Positions 17,614 through 27,918 of a DNA stretch of 64,000 bases are shown piece by piece. The stretch's first letter is position 1; each line of letters starts with the position of its first letter. A program made the translations under genes and the position numbers. The notes under the pieces were generated by a model. The model was not told where the DNA came from. It saw only the letters and a list, made by a program, of their open reading frames with translations, and ran no database searches. This DNA is from Thermoleophilia bacterium UBA2241. GTDB lineage: Bacteria > Actinomycetota > Thermoleophilia > UBA2241. The stretch lies in contig DDYF01000039.1 in NCBI GenBank assembly GCA_002347645.1, positions 204 through 64,203 of the forward strand, given 5' to 3'.

Positions 17614-18933
17614 TCAGGCGTTCCCCGCCGCCCGCGGGCGGCCGTCACCCGTCTCCGCCGGCGCACCCACGCGCTCGACGTCCGCACCGAGACGGCCGAG
17701 CTTGCCCGCCATGTCCTCGTACCCGCGGTCGATGTGATGGACGCTGCGCACCTCGGTCTCGCCGTCTGCGACAAGCCCCGCGGTGACGAGGGCCGCTCCG
17801 CCCCGCAGGTCGGGCGCCTCGACCACCGTGCCGGTCAGCGCACGTGGGCCGGTGACGACGGCGTGGTGGCCGCTCGTCGTGATCCCCGCGCCAAGCCTGT
17901 TGAGCTCGTCGACGACCACAAAGCGGTTCTCGAAGACGTTCTCGGTGAGGATCGACGTGCCGTCGGCCAGGGTGAGCAAGACCATGATCTGCGCCTGCAG
18001 GTCGGTGGCGAACCCGGGGTGCGGAAGCGTCGAGACGTCCACCGGCTTCAGGGCGCCGTCGCGGCGTACGCGGATGACCTGGGCGCCCGTCTCGACGGCG
18101 GCGCCCATCTGGCTCAACTTCGTCAGGAACAACTCGAGATTGACCGGATCCAGCCCGTGCACGGCCACGTCGCCGCCGGTCGCCGCGCCCATGATGAGGT
18201 ACGTCCCGGCCTCGATGCGATCGGCGATCACCGTGTGGCACACGCCGTGTAACGGACGGCCGCCGAAGACGCGCAGCGTGCTGCTGCCCGCGCCTTCGAT
18301 CTCGGCGCCCATCCCGCTGAGGAAGTCGCAGAGGTCGACGATCTCGGGCTCGCGGGCGGCGTTCTCGATCACGGTCTCGCCGGCGGCCGCCGTGGCCGCC
18401 ATCACCAGGTTCTCCGTCGCCCCGACGCTGGGGTAGTCGAGCGTCACGACCGCGCCGCGCAACCGCTCGCAGGCCACCTTGATGAACCCGTGCTCGATCT
18501 CGATCGACGCCCCGAGCTTCTCGAGCCCGCGGAGGTGGAAGTCGATGCGCCGCGGGCCGATGTTGCAGCCACCAGGCATGGCGATGGTCGCCTCGCCGAG
18601 GCGTGCCACCAGCGGCCCCATGACGATGATGCTGGCGCGCATGGTGCGGACGAGCTCGTACGGCGCGCAGCCGTTGAGCGCACCGCCCGCCTCGATCAGC
18701 AGCCCGTCGCCGTCCCTCGTCACGGTGGCGCCCAAGGCGGCCAGCATCTCGCTCATCGTGCCGACGTCGCTGATGCGCGGCACGCGCCGGATGGCGCACG
18801 GCTCCGCGGAGAGGAGACTCGCGGCCATGAGCTTGAGCGCTGAGTTCTTGGCACCGGAGAGGCGGACGTCGCCCTGTAGCCGACGGCCGCCGCGGACCAG
18901 AAGGCGCCCTGCGTGTTCGGGGGACCCGTCCAT
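17614..18933 (-). CDS. murA: UDP-N-acetylglucosamine 1-carboxyvinyltransferase
   Basis: 439 residues. First committed enzyme of peptidoglycan synthesis (PEP transfer to UDP-GlcNAc). Motifs: LSGAKNSALKLMAASLL with the catalytic Lys, RASIIVMGPLVARLG, and PGGCNIGPR with the fosfomycin-target Cys at about residue 123 retained. The ATG at 18933 was chosen from the family N-terminus. It has no good ribosome-binding site and a TATACT box lies 13 nt upstream, giving a leader of only ~6 nt. Follows the ATP synthase operon as in many actinobacteria, but with its own promoter. Confidence 0.96.
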   Translation of the reverse strand: MDGSPEHAGRLLVRGGRRLQGDVRLSGAKNSALKLMAASLLSAEPCAIRRVPRISDVGTMSEMLAALGATVTRDGDGLLIEAGGALNGCAPYELVRTMRASIIVMGPLVARLGEATIAMPGGCNIGPRRIDFHLRGLEKLGASIEIEHGFIKVACERLRGAVVTLDYPSVGATENLVMAATAAAGETVIENAAREPEIVDLCDFLSGMGAEIEGAGSSTLRVFGGRPLHGVCHTVIADRIEAGTYLIMGAATGGDVAVHGLDPVNLELFLTKLSQMGAAVETGAQVIRVRRDGALKPVDVSTLPHPGFATDLQAQIMVLLTLADGTSILTENVFENRFVVVDELNRLGAGITTSGHHAVVTGPRALTGTVVEAPDLRGGAALVTAGLVADGETEVRSVHHIDRGYEDMAGKLGRLGADVERVGAPAETGDGRPRAAGNA

Positions 18934-18946
18934 ACGACAGGTCGCA

Positions 18947-18952
18947 AGTATA
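18947..18952 (-). promoter_or_regulatory. -10 box upstream of murA
   Basis: TATACT on the minus strand, 13 nt before the murA ATG; expected transcription start leaves about 6 nt of leader. No strong -35. Lies in the 140-bp gap after atpC. Confidence 0.45.
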
Positions 18953-19076
18953 GCGTGCGCGCCTGCGGCGCGCGGCCGATGCGCCCGCACGCCCCGCCGC
19001 GCGACGGAGCCGTGCCCGCCTCGCGCCGGCGCTCGGCGCGCGGGCCTCAGAGAGCGCGGCGCGCTACGCGCAGGCT

Positions 19077-19505
19077 TCAGACCCCGCGGCGCGCCACGCG
19101 CAAGCGGTTCTCGGCGCGCTTCAGCGCCTGCTCGGCGCGGTAGAAATCGACCTCGGCCCGCGCCCCCGGATCGCCGCGCCGCTCGAGCAGATCGCGCGCG
19201 CGTCGCGCCGCCGACCCGGCGCGGTCGACGTCGATGCGCCCGGCGACCTCGGCGTGATCGACCACGACCATCACCATGCTGAACAGCACCTCCGCATAAC
19301 CCACGCCACTGGCGATGTAGTCGTAGGTGCCGTCCAGCCGCTTGACCCGGGTCTCGCCGATGCCGAGCAGTGTGACGAGCGGCTGGTGCCGGGCGAGGAT
19401 GCCGAGCTCCCCGGCGACGCCCGGCAGTACCACCATCGCGACGTGGTCGCTGTAGACCACCCCGTCCGGGGTCACGACCTCGAGGTGCAGCGCGGTCTCA
19501 GCCAC
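19077..19505 (-). CDS. atpC: ATP synthase epsilon subunit
   Basis: 142 residues. N-terminal beta-sandwich with LHLEVVTPDGVVYSDHVAMVVLPGVAGELGIL and a C-terminal two-helix domain rich in Arg/Ala. Part of the central stalk of F1; couples rotation and can inhibit ATP hydrolysis. GTG start 8 nt after atpD. Last gene of the operon. The last ~30 bp of the gene are imperfectly repeated just downstream (GCGGCGCGC-type units), with no clear terminator. Confidence 0.93.
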   Translation of the reverse strand: MAETALHLEVVTPDGVVYSDHVAMVVLPGVAGELGILARHQPLVTLLGIGETRVKRLDGTYDYIASGVGYAEVLFSMVMVVVDHAEVAGRIDVDRAGSAARRARDLLERRGDPGARAEVDFYRAEQALKRAENRLRVARRGV

Positions 19506-19513
19506 GGCGGCGC

Positions 19514-20929
<1,416 letters not shown>

Positions 20930-20954
20930 GTCCTCAACTCCGCTCGTCCTTCGC

Positions 20955-21842
20955 TCATCCGAGGGCCTCGGCGCCCGCCACGACCTCGAGGATCTCCTGC
21001 GTGATCGCAGCCTGGCGGGCGCGGTTGAGCGCCAGCGTGAGGTCGCCGAGCATCTCCTCGGCGCTCTCGCTCGCGTTGCGCATGGCGGTCATGCGGGCGC
21101 CCTGCTCGCTGGCGCTGGACTCGAGCAGGGCGCGGTAGACGGCGATCTCGACGTAGGCGGGCAGCAGCCGCTCGAAGATCGTCGTGGGATCTGGTTCGTA
21201 AAGATAGCTCAGATGAGTCACCGGACGCCGTCCCAGGCGCTCTTCGGTGACCTCCTCGCGCCGGATGGGCAGGATCGTGACGTCCATGAGAGTCTGTTCG
21301 ATGGGCGACTTGAACTGGTTGTAGACGACCCGCACACGGTCTGTTTGACCCGACGTGAAGGCGTCGATCATACGTTTCGCGATCGCCCGGGCATTGGCGT
21401 ACTCGGGACGGTCGCTCAGACCCTGCCACGTCGCCACCAGCTCGTAGCGACGGAAGCGTAGCGTGCCGATGCCCTTCTTGCCGACGGCGGCCAGACGTGT
21501 CTTCTTGCCGTCGGCGCGCAGCTTGCGGTCCTCTTCGATCACGCGGCGGATGACGTTGGCGTTGAACGACCCGGCGAGGCCGCGGTCACCCGTCATCGCG
21601 ACGAGAGAGACCGTCCGCTCCTCAGGGTGTTCGCGCATCAGGGCGAACTCGCGGCGCTCGTCGGAGTACGTCGCGAGGTCCATCATCATCTCGACCATGT
21701 CGATGGCGTACGGACGCAGGGCTTCGATGCGGGCTTGAGCGCGACGCAGCTTGGCCGCGGCGACCATCTCCATGGCCTTGGTGATCTTGCGCGTGCTCTG
21801 GACCGACGTGATGCGCCGGCGGATGTCGTGGAGGGTCGCCAC
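20955..21842 (-). CDS. atpG: ATP synthase gamma subunit
   Basis: 295 residues. Rotor subunit with the N-terminal helix motif LHDIRRRITSVQSTRKITKAMEMVAAAKLRR and the C-terminal helix MRNASESAEEMLGDLTLALNRARQAAITQEI. GTG start at 21842, 1 nt from the atpA stop; longer in-frame extension upstream overlaps atpA and is not family sequence. Confidence 0.96.
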   Translation of the reverse strand: MATLHDIRRRITSVQSTRKITKAMEMVAAAKLRRAQARIEALRPYAIDMVEMMMDLATYSDERREFALMREHPEERTVSLVAMTGDRGLAGSFNANVIRRVIEEDRKLRADGKKTRLAAVGKKGIGTLRFRRYELVATWQGLSDRPEYANARAIAKRMIDAFTSGQTDRVRVVYNQFKSPIEQTLMDVTILPIRREEVTEERLGRRPVTHLSYLYEPDPTTIFERLLPAYVEIAVYRALLESSASEQGARMTAMRNASESAEEMLGDLTLALNRARQAAITQEILEVVAGAEALG

Positions 21843-21843
21843 G

Positions 21844-23418
21844 TCAGGCTTGCTCCCCCTCGGACGCGTGCTCGGCGGCGGGCGCGGGGCCGGGTGCCGC
21901 TGCTGAGGGGCCGCTTTCAAAGCCCTTCAGGAACTCGCGGATGGTCGCGCTCAACTGCTCTTCGCTTTCCGGCGAGAGCTCCTGCTCGTCGCGGATTCGC
22001 GCCAGGAGGTCGGCGTTCTGCGCCGCCATGTGGGAGCGCAGGTCGTGTCCGAACCCGGCGACACTGTCGAGCGGCAGGTCGTCGACGTAGCCGCGGGAAC
22101 CGGCGAACAGGACGGCCACCTGCTCCTCGACGGGCATCGGGTCGAACCTGCCTTGGTTGAGGATCTCGATCATGCGCGCGCCGCGCGCCAGCGTGCGCTT
22201 GGTGGTCTCGTCGAGCTCGGAGCCGAACTGGGCGAAGGCCTCGAGCTCGCGGTACTGGGCGAGGTCGATGCGCAGACGGCCGGCGACCTGCTTCATCGCC
22301 TTGATCTGCGCGGCGCCGCCGACGCGGCTGACCGAGATGCCGATGTTGATCGCCGGCCGCACGCCCGAGTAGAACAGGTCGCTCTGCAGGAAGATCTGGC
22401 CGTCGGTGATGGAGATCACGTTCGTCGGGATGTAGGCCGACACGTCCCCGGCCTGGGTCTCGATGACGGGGATGCCCGTGAGCGAGCCGCCGCCGAGCTC
22501 GTCGCTGAGCTTGACGGCGCGCTCCAGCAAGCGCGAGTGCAAGTAGAAGACGTCGCCCGGGAAGGCCTCGCGGCCCGGCGGGCGACGCAGGAGCAGCGAC
22601 ATCTGCCGGTACGAGTCGGCGTGCTTCGACAGGTCGTCGTAGAAGGCGACGGCGTGGCGCCCGGAGTAGCAGTAGTACTCGGCCATCGCCGCGCCCGCGT
22701 ACGGTGCGAGGTACTTGAGCGGCGCCGAGGACGACGCCGTCGCGGCCACGACGATGGTGTAGTCCATCGCACCGTGTTCCTCGAGCTTCCGGACGACCTG
22801 CATGACCGTCGACGCCTTCTGGCCGATCGCCACGTAGACGCAGACGATGTCCTTGCCCTTCTGGTTGATGATCGTGTCGACGATGAGCGACGTCTTGCCC
22901 GTCTGGCGGTCGCCGATGATGAGCTCACGCTGGCCGCGGCCGATCGGGATCATAGCGTCGATCGCCTTGATGCCGGTCTGCAGCGGCTCCTTCACCGGCT
23001 GGCGGTCGACGACGCCGGGGGCCTTGAACTCGACCGGCCGGAAGGCCGTGGTCTCAATCGGCCCCTTGGCATCGAGCGGCTCGCCCAACGGGTTGACGAC
23101 GCGGCCCACCAGGGCCTCGCCGACCGGCACCTGCAGGATGCGGCCCGTGCGCTTGACGAGGTCGCCCTCCTTGATCAGCGTGTCCTCGCCCAGCAGTACG
23201 GCGCCGACGTTGTCCTCCTCGAGGTTCAACGTCAGCCCGGTGACGCCATGCGGCAGATCCAGCATCTCCATGGCCATGCAGTTGCGGAGCCCGTAGACGC
23301 GCGCGATCCCGTCGCCGACCTCGAGTACCGTCCCGACCTCGTCGACCTCGACTTCAGCCTTGTAGTCCTCGATCTGCGACTTGAGGACCGCGGCGATCTC
23401 TTCTGGGCGAAGCTTCAC
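21844..23418 (-). CDS. atpA: ATP synthase alpha subunit
   Basis: 524 residues. Walker A GDRQTGKT at 169-176 and the alpha-specific signature PAINIGISVSRVGGAAQIKAM are present. Non-catalytic nucleotide-binding subunit of F1. GTG start overlapping the atpH stop by 4 nt. C-terminal tail (after residue ~505) is rich in Pro/Ala/Glu. Confidence 0.98.
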   Translation of the reverse strand: MKLRPEEIAAVLKSQIEDYKAEVEVDEVGTVLEVGDGIARVYGLRNCMAMEMLDLPHGVTGLTLNLEEDNVGAVLLGEDTLIKEGDLVKRTGRILQVPVGEALVGRVVNPLGEPLDAKGPIETTAFRPVEFKAPGVVDRQPVKEPLQTGIKAIDAMIPIGRGQRELIIGDRQTGKTSLIVDTIINQKGKDIVCVYVAIGQKASTVMQVVRKLEEHGAMDYTIVVAATASSSAPLKYLAPYAGAAMAEYYCYSGRHAVAFYDDLSKHADSYRQMSLLLRRPPGREAFPGDVFYLHSRLLERAVKLSDELGGGSLTGIPVIETQAGDVSAYIPTNVISITDGQIFLQSDLFYSGVRPAINIGISVSRVGGAAQIKAMKQVAGRLRIDLAQYRELEAFAQFGSELDETTKRTLARGARMIEILNQGRFDPMPVEEQVAVLFAGSRGYVDDLPLDSVAGFGHDLRSHMAAQNADLLARIRDEQELSPESEEQLSATIREFLKGFESGPSAAAPGPAPAAEHASEGEQA

Positions 23419-23972
23419 TTCGCGTCACCTCTCACTTCTGCCGTGACAAGACGCTGGCGCAACTGACGGATGCGCGAGCGCAGACTGCCGTCGACGATGA
23501 CGTCGCCGACGCGGAGCACGAGACCGCCCAGGACACCGGCGTCGACGCGCTTCGTCATCTCTACACGCCGCCCGGTCGCCTTCGCGACCTTGGCGGCGAG
23601 CCGTTCCTCTACCTCGGGGCCGAGCTCGACGGCCGAGGTCACCTCGACGTTGACGACCTCGGCCTCCGCCGCCGCCAGGGCCTCGAGCTCCTCATGGACC
23701 GCGTCGACGAGGGCAAAGCGACCCTTCCCCTGCAGCAGCTGCAGGGTGTTGGAGACGAGCCGGTCGGCCTCGCGCGTGAGCTCGGCGAGCACGCGGCGCT
23801 TGGCGGCATCGTCGACCTGCGGGTCGGCGAGGACGTGGCGCAGCGGCGCCGATGCCGCGAGGCCGGCGACGAAGTCGCCCAGCTCGCGGCGCACCGGCTC
23901 GACCCTCCCGGCCGCCTGCGCGGCGCCGAAGAGAGCCCGCGCGTACACGCGTGCGATTTGACCGTCGCTCAC
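23415..23972 (-). CDS. atpH: ATP synthase delta subunit
   Basis: 185 residues. Peripheral-stalk OSCP/delta family: N-terminal ARVYARALFGAAQAAGRVE helical bundle and C-terminal GGLVLRVGDVIVDGSLRSRIRQLRQRL motif. GTG start overlaps the atpF stop (GTGA), stop overlaps atpA; position in the operon confirms identity. Confidence 0.95.
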   Translation of the reverse strand: MSDGQIARVYARALFGAAQAAGRVEPVRRELGDFVAGLAASAPLRHVLADPQVDDAAKRRVLAELTREADRLVSNTLQLLQGKGRFALVDAVHEELEALAAAEAEVVNVEVTSAVELGPEVEERLAAKVAKATGRRVEMTKRVDAGVLGGLVLRVGDVIVDGSLRSRIRQLRQRLVTAEVRGDAK

Positions 23973-24478
23973 CCGTTCGACTCCGTCGTGAGCTTGTCGA
24001 AGTCGAGGTCGGCGAGGGCCTCGTCGATCAGGCGCCGCTGGTCGGCCTCGCTGAGGCTGCTCGCCGCGACCTTCTCGGTGGCGAGCAGCGTGAGGTCGGC
24101 GACCTGCGCCTTCAGGTCCTGCACCGCGGCGCGCGTCTCGCGCTCGATCTGCTCGTGTGCCCGCGTCACCAGGCGCTCAGCCTGGTCACGCGACGCGGCG
24201 AGGATCTCGGCCTTGGCTGCCTCCCCGGAGGCGCGCGAGCGCTCAAGGATGGCTTCAGCCTCGCCCCGCACCTGGGCGAGCGTCTGCTTGTACTCGTCGA
24301 GCAGGCGCTGCGCCTCGGCGCGCGTCTCCTCGGCCGAGTCCATGCTCTCCTGGATCCTGGCGCGGCGCTCGTCGATGACACGCTGCAAGGGCCCGAAGGC
24401 GTACTTCCACAGCACGAACACGGCCAAGCCAAAGGTGATGAGGGTCCAGACCATCAGGCCCCACTCGGTGTTCAGCAT
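23969..24478 (-). CDS. atpF: ATP synthase b subunit
   Basis: 169 residues. One N-terminal membrane helix (LMVWTLITFGLAVFVLWKYA) followed by a long charged coiled coil, typical of the b subunit that links Fo to F1. The ATG at 24478 has a GGAACGGAGA ribosome-binding site; a longer frame upstream runs through atpE and is spurious. 44 nt from the atpE stop. Confidence 0.94.
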   Translation of the reverse strand: MLNTEWGLMVWTLITFGLAVFVLWKYAFGPLQRVIDERRARIQESMDSAEETRAEAQRLLDEYKQTLAQVRGEAEAILERSRASGEAAKAEILAASRDQAERLVTRAHEQIERETRAAVQDLKAQVADLTLLATEKVAASSLSEADQRRLIDEALADLDFDKLTTESNG

Positions 24479-24522
24479 CGCTGTCTCCGTTCCCTCGGGT
24501 GGGTCTCGCCCGCGACCGCCCG

Positions 24523-24753
24523 TCAGGCGACGAAGATCAGGATCAGGGCGATGACGAAGGCATAGAGGGCAACGGCCTCGGTCACGCCGATCCCTATGAA
24601 CATGTTGGTGCGGATGTCGCCGGACACTTCGGGTTGGCGGGCGATGCTCTCGAGCGCCTTGCTGATGAGCATGCCGAGACCCAGCGCGGGTCCGAGTGAG
24701 CCGACGCCCATCGAGATGCCGGCGGCCAGCAGCTTGGCGGATTCGGCGTCCAT
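24523..24753 (-). CDS. atpE: ATP synthase c subunit
   Basis: 76 residues, two membrane helices joined by the polar loop ARQPEV. The ion-binding carboxylate is Glu59 (GIGVTEAVALYAFVIALI). It is followed by Ala rather than Ser/Thr and the first helix lacks the Gln of sodium-binding c rings, so the enzyme is predicted to use protons. ATG start. Gene order B-E-F is standard. Confidence 0.96.
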   Translation of the reverse strand: MDAESAKLLAAGISMGVGSLGPALGLGMLISKALESIARQPEVSGDIRTNMFIGIGVTEAVALYAFVIALILIFVA

Positions 24754-24814
24754 TCAGTGTCCTCCTTGACGATGCACGCGCGGTGCGGGGTTCCATGGTG
24801 GTTGGGCATGCACT

Positions 24815-25672
24815 TCAATGCTCCTGGTCGAGCGCCCCACCGATGTAGACGGCGGAGAGGATGGCGAAGATGAACGCCTGGATGAAGGCGACGAAGATCT
24901 CGAACAGGTAGATGAGGACCGACCCCATCTGCAGTGCCAGTGCCGCCAGGTAGCTCTGGAAGATGAGCGCCATGGCGAAGAACACGCCGAGAATGGCGTG
25001 GCCGGCGAGCATGTTGGCGAAGAGACGGACCGAGAGCGACACCAGCCGGAAGGCCTCGCTGACCGCATGGATCACGAGGATGAGCTGGCGCAGGACGGGC
25101 GGGGCGCTGGAGGGAGCCCAGCCCGCGAAGTAGCGGAAGAAGCCGTTCTTCCGAATGCCGGCATAGTGGGTGAAGAGGAACGTACACAGGGCCAACGCCA
25201 GCGTGACGTAGAGGTTCGCGGTCGCCGCGTAGAACCCGAACTGGTTGTGCTCGGCAAACGGCAGCGGGACGAGACCGATCAGGTTCGAGACGAGGACGAA
25301 GAAGAACGCGCCGGCGATGTAGGGGAACCACGTCACCTGGCCACTCTTCATGACCGAGCCGACGATCCCGTTGCGGGCGAGGTCATAGATCGTCTCCATC
25401 ATGTACTGGAAGCGCGATGGCACCGGCTTGATGCTGCGAGCGATGACGACCGCAAGGACCACGAGGATGGCCGTGGTGACCCACAGGTAGACGACGGCCT
25501 TGTTGATCGACAGATCGACCGGCCCTATGGACGGAAGCTCGACGATCGGCTGCAGTTCGAACTCGTGGGCGACGTCGAACTCCTCGCGCTCGCCGCCGGG
25601 GATGATCGCCAGCACGGCCAAAGCCACGAGCCCCACGAGCAGGTAGGCGACAAGGACCAGGCGACGATTCAC
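24815..25672 (-). CDS. atpB: ATP synthase a subunit
   Basis: 285 residues, five to six membrane helices. The essential stator Arg is Arg216 in SVRLFANMLAGH; the C-terminal helix FEIFVAFIQAFIFAILSAVYIG is conserved. Forms the proton half-channels with the c ring. GTG start overlaps the stop of atpI (GTGA). Confidence 0.96.
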   Translation of the reverse strand: MNRRLVLVAYLLVGLVALAVLAIIPGGEREEFDVAHEFELQPIVELPSIGPVDLSINKAVVYLWVTTAILVVLAVVIARSIKPVPSRFQYMMETIYDLARNGIVGSVMKSGQVTWFPYIAGAFFFVLVSNLIGLVPLPFAEHNQFGFYAATANLYVTLALALCTFLFTHYAGIRKNGFFRYFAGWAPSSAPPVLRQLILVIHAVSEAFRLVSLSVRLFANMLAGHAILGVFFAMALIFQSYLAALALQMGSVLIYLFEIFVAFIQAFIFAILSAVYIGGALDQEH

Positions 25673-26052
25673 GGCAGCCTCACCTGCCGCCGCTCCGCGC
25701 CGCCGGACGAGGGGTAGCTGAAGAGACGCAGTCCGACGTACACAGTGAAGGCTGCCAGGAAGCTGAGCGCGACGGTCGCGAAAGCGGTGCGCTGCACCAG
25801 CCCTACGACGATGAGGACGCCGAGGACGGCCGCCAGGCGCAGCGCCATGCCACCCAGCGCGACAGCGAGGGCGCCGTTGAACGAGACGTCCTGGGCGCGG
25901 CGCCAGGCGAGGACCTCGAGCCCCCAGTAGGCGAACGCCAGACCGGCCCCGAGGGCGGCCGCCCAGACAGGACGTCCCGTCGACGCGGCCACGAGCACCG
26001 CGCCGACACCCACGGCAACGAGCGCCAGTGGCGCGACCGCTCCTCTGCTCAT
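25669..26052 (-). CDS. atpI: AtpI-like ATP synthase assembly protein
   Basis: 127 residues with four hydrophobic segments, placed directly before atpB as expected for AtpI/subunit I, which helps assemble the c ring. Sequence similarity in this family is low, so the call relies on topology and position. ATG at 26052 with GGAGG ribosome-binding site; the frame is open further upstream but non-coding in character. Confidence 0.75.
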   Translation of the reverse strand: MSRGAVAPLALVAVGVGAVLVAASTGRPVWAAALGAGLAFAYWGLEVLAWRRAQDVSFNGALAVALGGMALRLAAVLGVLIVVGLVQRTAFATVALSFLAAFTVYVGLRLFSYPSSGGAERRQVRLP

Positions 26053-26074
26053 GCCTCCATCCTTCCCGGACGGC

Positions 26075-26293
26075 CTATCTGGGCTTGGTCTCGAGATAGA
26101 CCGCGTACAGCGCCAAGGCGAACCCGACGAACACACCGATGACCGTGCACAGCGGAAACTGGTCGATGACCCAGTCGAGACCGGCGCCGACGCCGCCACC
26201 GGTGACGACGCCGCCGAGGATCAGGAAGGCGACGGATTCGCCAGACGGGGACGAGCGGCGACCGTCCGTCTTCTCGTGCCGGTCCCGCGACAC
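26075..26293 (-). CDS. atpZ: AtpZ/AtpI family small membrane protein
   Basis: 72 residues, two membrane helices separated by a short loop. The first (AFLILGGVVTGGGVGAGLDW) and second (TVIGVFVGFALALYAVYLE) match the ATPase_gene1/AtpZ pattern with conserved Gly-rich first helix and LDW/D after it. First gene of the ATP synthase operon. GTG start. The stop codon is TAG. Confidence 0.8.
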   Translation of the reverse strand: MSRDRHEKTDGRRSSPSGESVAFLILGGVVTGGGVGAGLDWVIDQFPLCTVIGVFVGFALALYAVYLETKPR

Positions 26294-26356
26294 CCTACAC
26301 CGCCCGCGCCGCCCGCGCCAACGCCCCGAGTGGATGAAATCCGAGGGCCACTTGGC

Positions 26357-27379
26357 TCACCCGCCGCGTCCGTTCTTCGCCGCGGCGCCGCCCAACTCCA
26401 CAGCTTGGCCGGCCCGGTAGCGGCTCAGCAGACGCGCCATGTAGGCGGTCGCCACCGCCGCCGTAGCGCCCAGGACGATCGTCGCCCACGTCGAGTCCTG
26501 CTGCATGGCGATGGCGAGACCGTTGAGCAGCAGGCACCAGATGTACAGAAGCAAGACGCTCTTGCGCTGCGAGAACCCGTGCACGAGCACCAGGTCGTGG
26601 TGCACGTGGTCGGCGCCCGCGGAGTAGAAGGGCACGCCACGGCGCCATCGGCGCCAGACGATAAGGAAGAGGTCGATGAACGGCACGCCCAGGACCAGCA
26701 GGGGCAGGAGCAGGGCCACCGCGGCGGTGCCCTTCATGACGCTCTGGACGCTGATGGCCCCAAGCACGAAGCCCAGGAGCATCGAGCCGGCGTCGCCCAT
26801 GAAGATGGTCGCCGGATGGAAGTTGAAGCGGAGGAAGGCGAAGGTGGCGCCGGCGAGCACGGCGGCGATGATGCCCAGCGCCGGGAACCCCGTCGAGATG
26901 GAGATGACGCTGAAGGTCACGGCGGCGATGCCGCACACGCCGGCAGCCAGCCCGTCCAGGCCGTCGATGAAGTTGACCATGTTGATGATCGCCGCCAGCC
27001 ACAGCACGGTGACGAGAGCGGCGGCGACGTCCGGGAACTGGATGAACTCGTCGAAGAACGGGACCGCCACCCGCGTGATGCGCACACCGAAGGAGATCGC
27101 GACGCCGATGGCCAGCAACTGGCCGGTGAACTTGATGATCGGCTCCAGCTCGAAGAGGTCGTCGAAGAGGCCCACGGCGACCACGATCGCCGCACCGGCG
27201 ACGATGCCCCAGACGGGCCTGCTGATGTGGACCAGCAGCAGCACGGGGACCAGCCAGGCGATGAAGATGGCGAGACCGCCGAGGAGCGGCGTCGCACTGG
27301 CGTGCATGCGCCGCTCCTCGGTGGGGTGGTCGACGGCCCCGGCCACGCGCGCCAGGCGTCCCATCAGCGGCGTCGCCAC
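26357..27379 (-). CDS. WecA/MraY family phospho-GlcNAc transferase
   Basis: At least 340 residues, about ten membrane helices. Motifs of the polyprenyl-phosphate N-acetylhexosamine-1-phosphate transferase family: VDHPTEERRMH after helix 1, DDLFELEPIIKFTGQ, INMVNFIDGLDGLAAG, FMGDAGSM and HVHHDL. It starts lipid-linked glycan synthesis for envelope polymers. The first usual start (GTG 27379) cuts membrane helix 1 in half; codons continue upstream in frame to 27490 without ATG, GTG or TTG. A strong AAGGAGGAG site sits 5 nt before an in-frame ATC at 27457, and a CTG is at 27448, so the true start is probably non-standard and the protein ~363-366 residues. Confidence 0.88.
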   Translation of the reverse strand: MATPLMGRLARVAGAVDHPTEERRMHASATPLLGGLAIFIAWLVPVLLLVHISRPVWGIVAGAAIVVAVGLFDDLFELEPIIKFTGQLLAIGVAISFGVRITRVAVPFFDEFIQFPDVAAALVTVLWLAAIINMVNFIDGLDGLAAGVCGIAAVTFSVISISTGFPALGIIAAVLAGATFAFLRFNFHPATIFMGDAGSMLLGFVLGAISVQSVMKGTAAVALLLPLLVLGVPFIDLFLIVWRRWRRGVPFYSAGADHVHHDLVLVHGFSQRKSVLLLYIWCLLLNGLAIAMQQDSTWATIVLGATAAVATAYMARLLSRYRAGQAVELGGAAAKNGRGG

Positions 27380-27444
27380 GAGGACGATCGCGGCGGCGAG
27401 GACGAAGCCGAGGATCGCGGTCCGCGTGGGGCTGGAGAGGCTGA

Positions 27445-27918
27445 TCAGCCCTTGGATGGCAGCTCCTCCTTGTGGAGCGCGACGCCGGCTTCAGCGAACA
27501 TCGCCTGAGAGAGGTCGTCGGGGTAACCCTCGACGTAGTGGATCTCGCGCACCCCGCAGTTGATCAGCATCTTCGCGCAGAGGATGCACGGCTGGTGCGT
27601 ACAGTAGAGAGTGGCGCCGTCAATCGGGACGCCGTGCACAGCCGCTTGGATGATGGCGTTCTGCTCGGCATGGATCGCGCGACACAGCTCGTGACGCTCG
27701 CCGGACGCGATGCCGAGCTGTTCGCGCAGGCAACCGACGTCCAGGCAGTGGCCCACGCCCCGCGGCGCGCCGTTATAGCCGGTGGCGAGGACGCGCTTGT
27801 CGCGCACGAGCACGGCGCCGACCTGGCGGCGCAGGCAAGTCGAGCGCGTCGCCGCCTGCCGCGCGAGCTGCAGGAAGTACTCGTCCCAGCTCGGGCGGTC
27901 ACGCGCGGCGGTCGTCAC
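27445..27918 (-). CDS. Deoxycytidylate deaminase
   Basis: 157 residues. Zinc-dependent cytidine/deoxycytidylate deaminase fold: HAE at 83-85 with the proton-shuttling Glu, PCILC at 110-114 for zinc binding, and the additional dCMP-deaminase Cys/His-rich insert (GHCLDVGC). Converts dCMP to dUMP for thymidylate supply; ComEB is the same family. GTG at 27918 overlaps the rpiB stop. Downstream wecA overlaps its last codons only if a non-standard start is used. Confidence 0.93.
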   Translation of the reverse strand: MTTAARDRPSWDEYFLQLARQAATRSTCLRRQVGAVLVRDKRVLATGYNGAPRGVGHCLDVGCLREQLGIASGERHELCRAIHAEQNAIIQAAVHGVPIDGATLYCTHQPCILCAKMLINCGVREIHYVEGYPDDLSQAMFAEAGVALHKEELPSKG

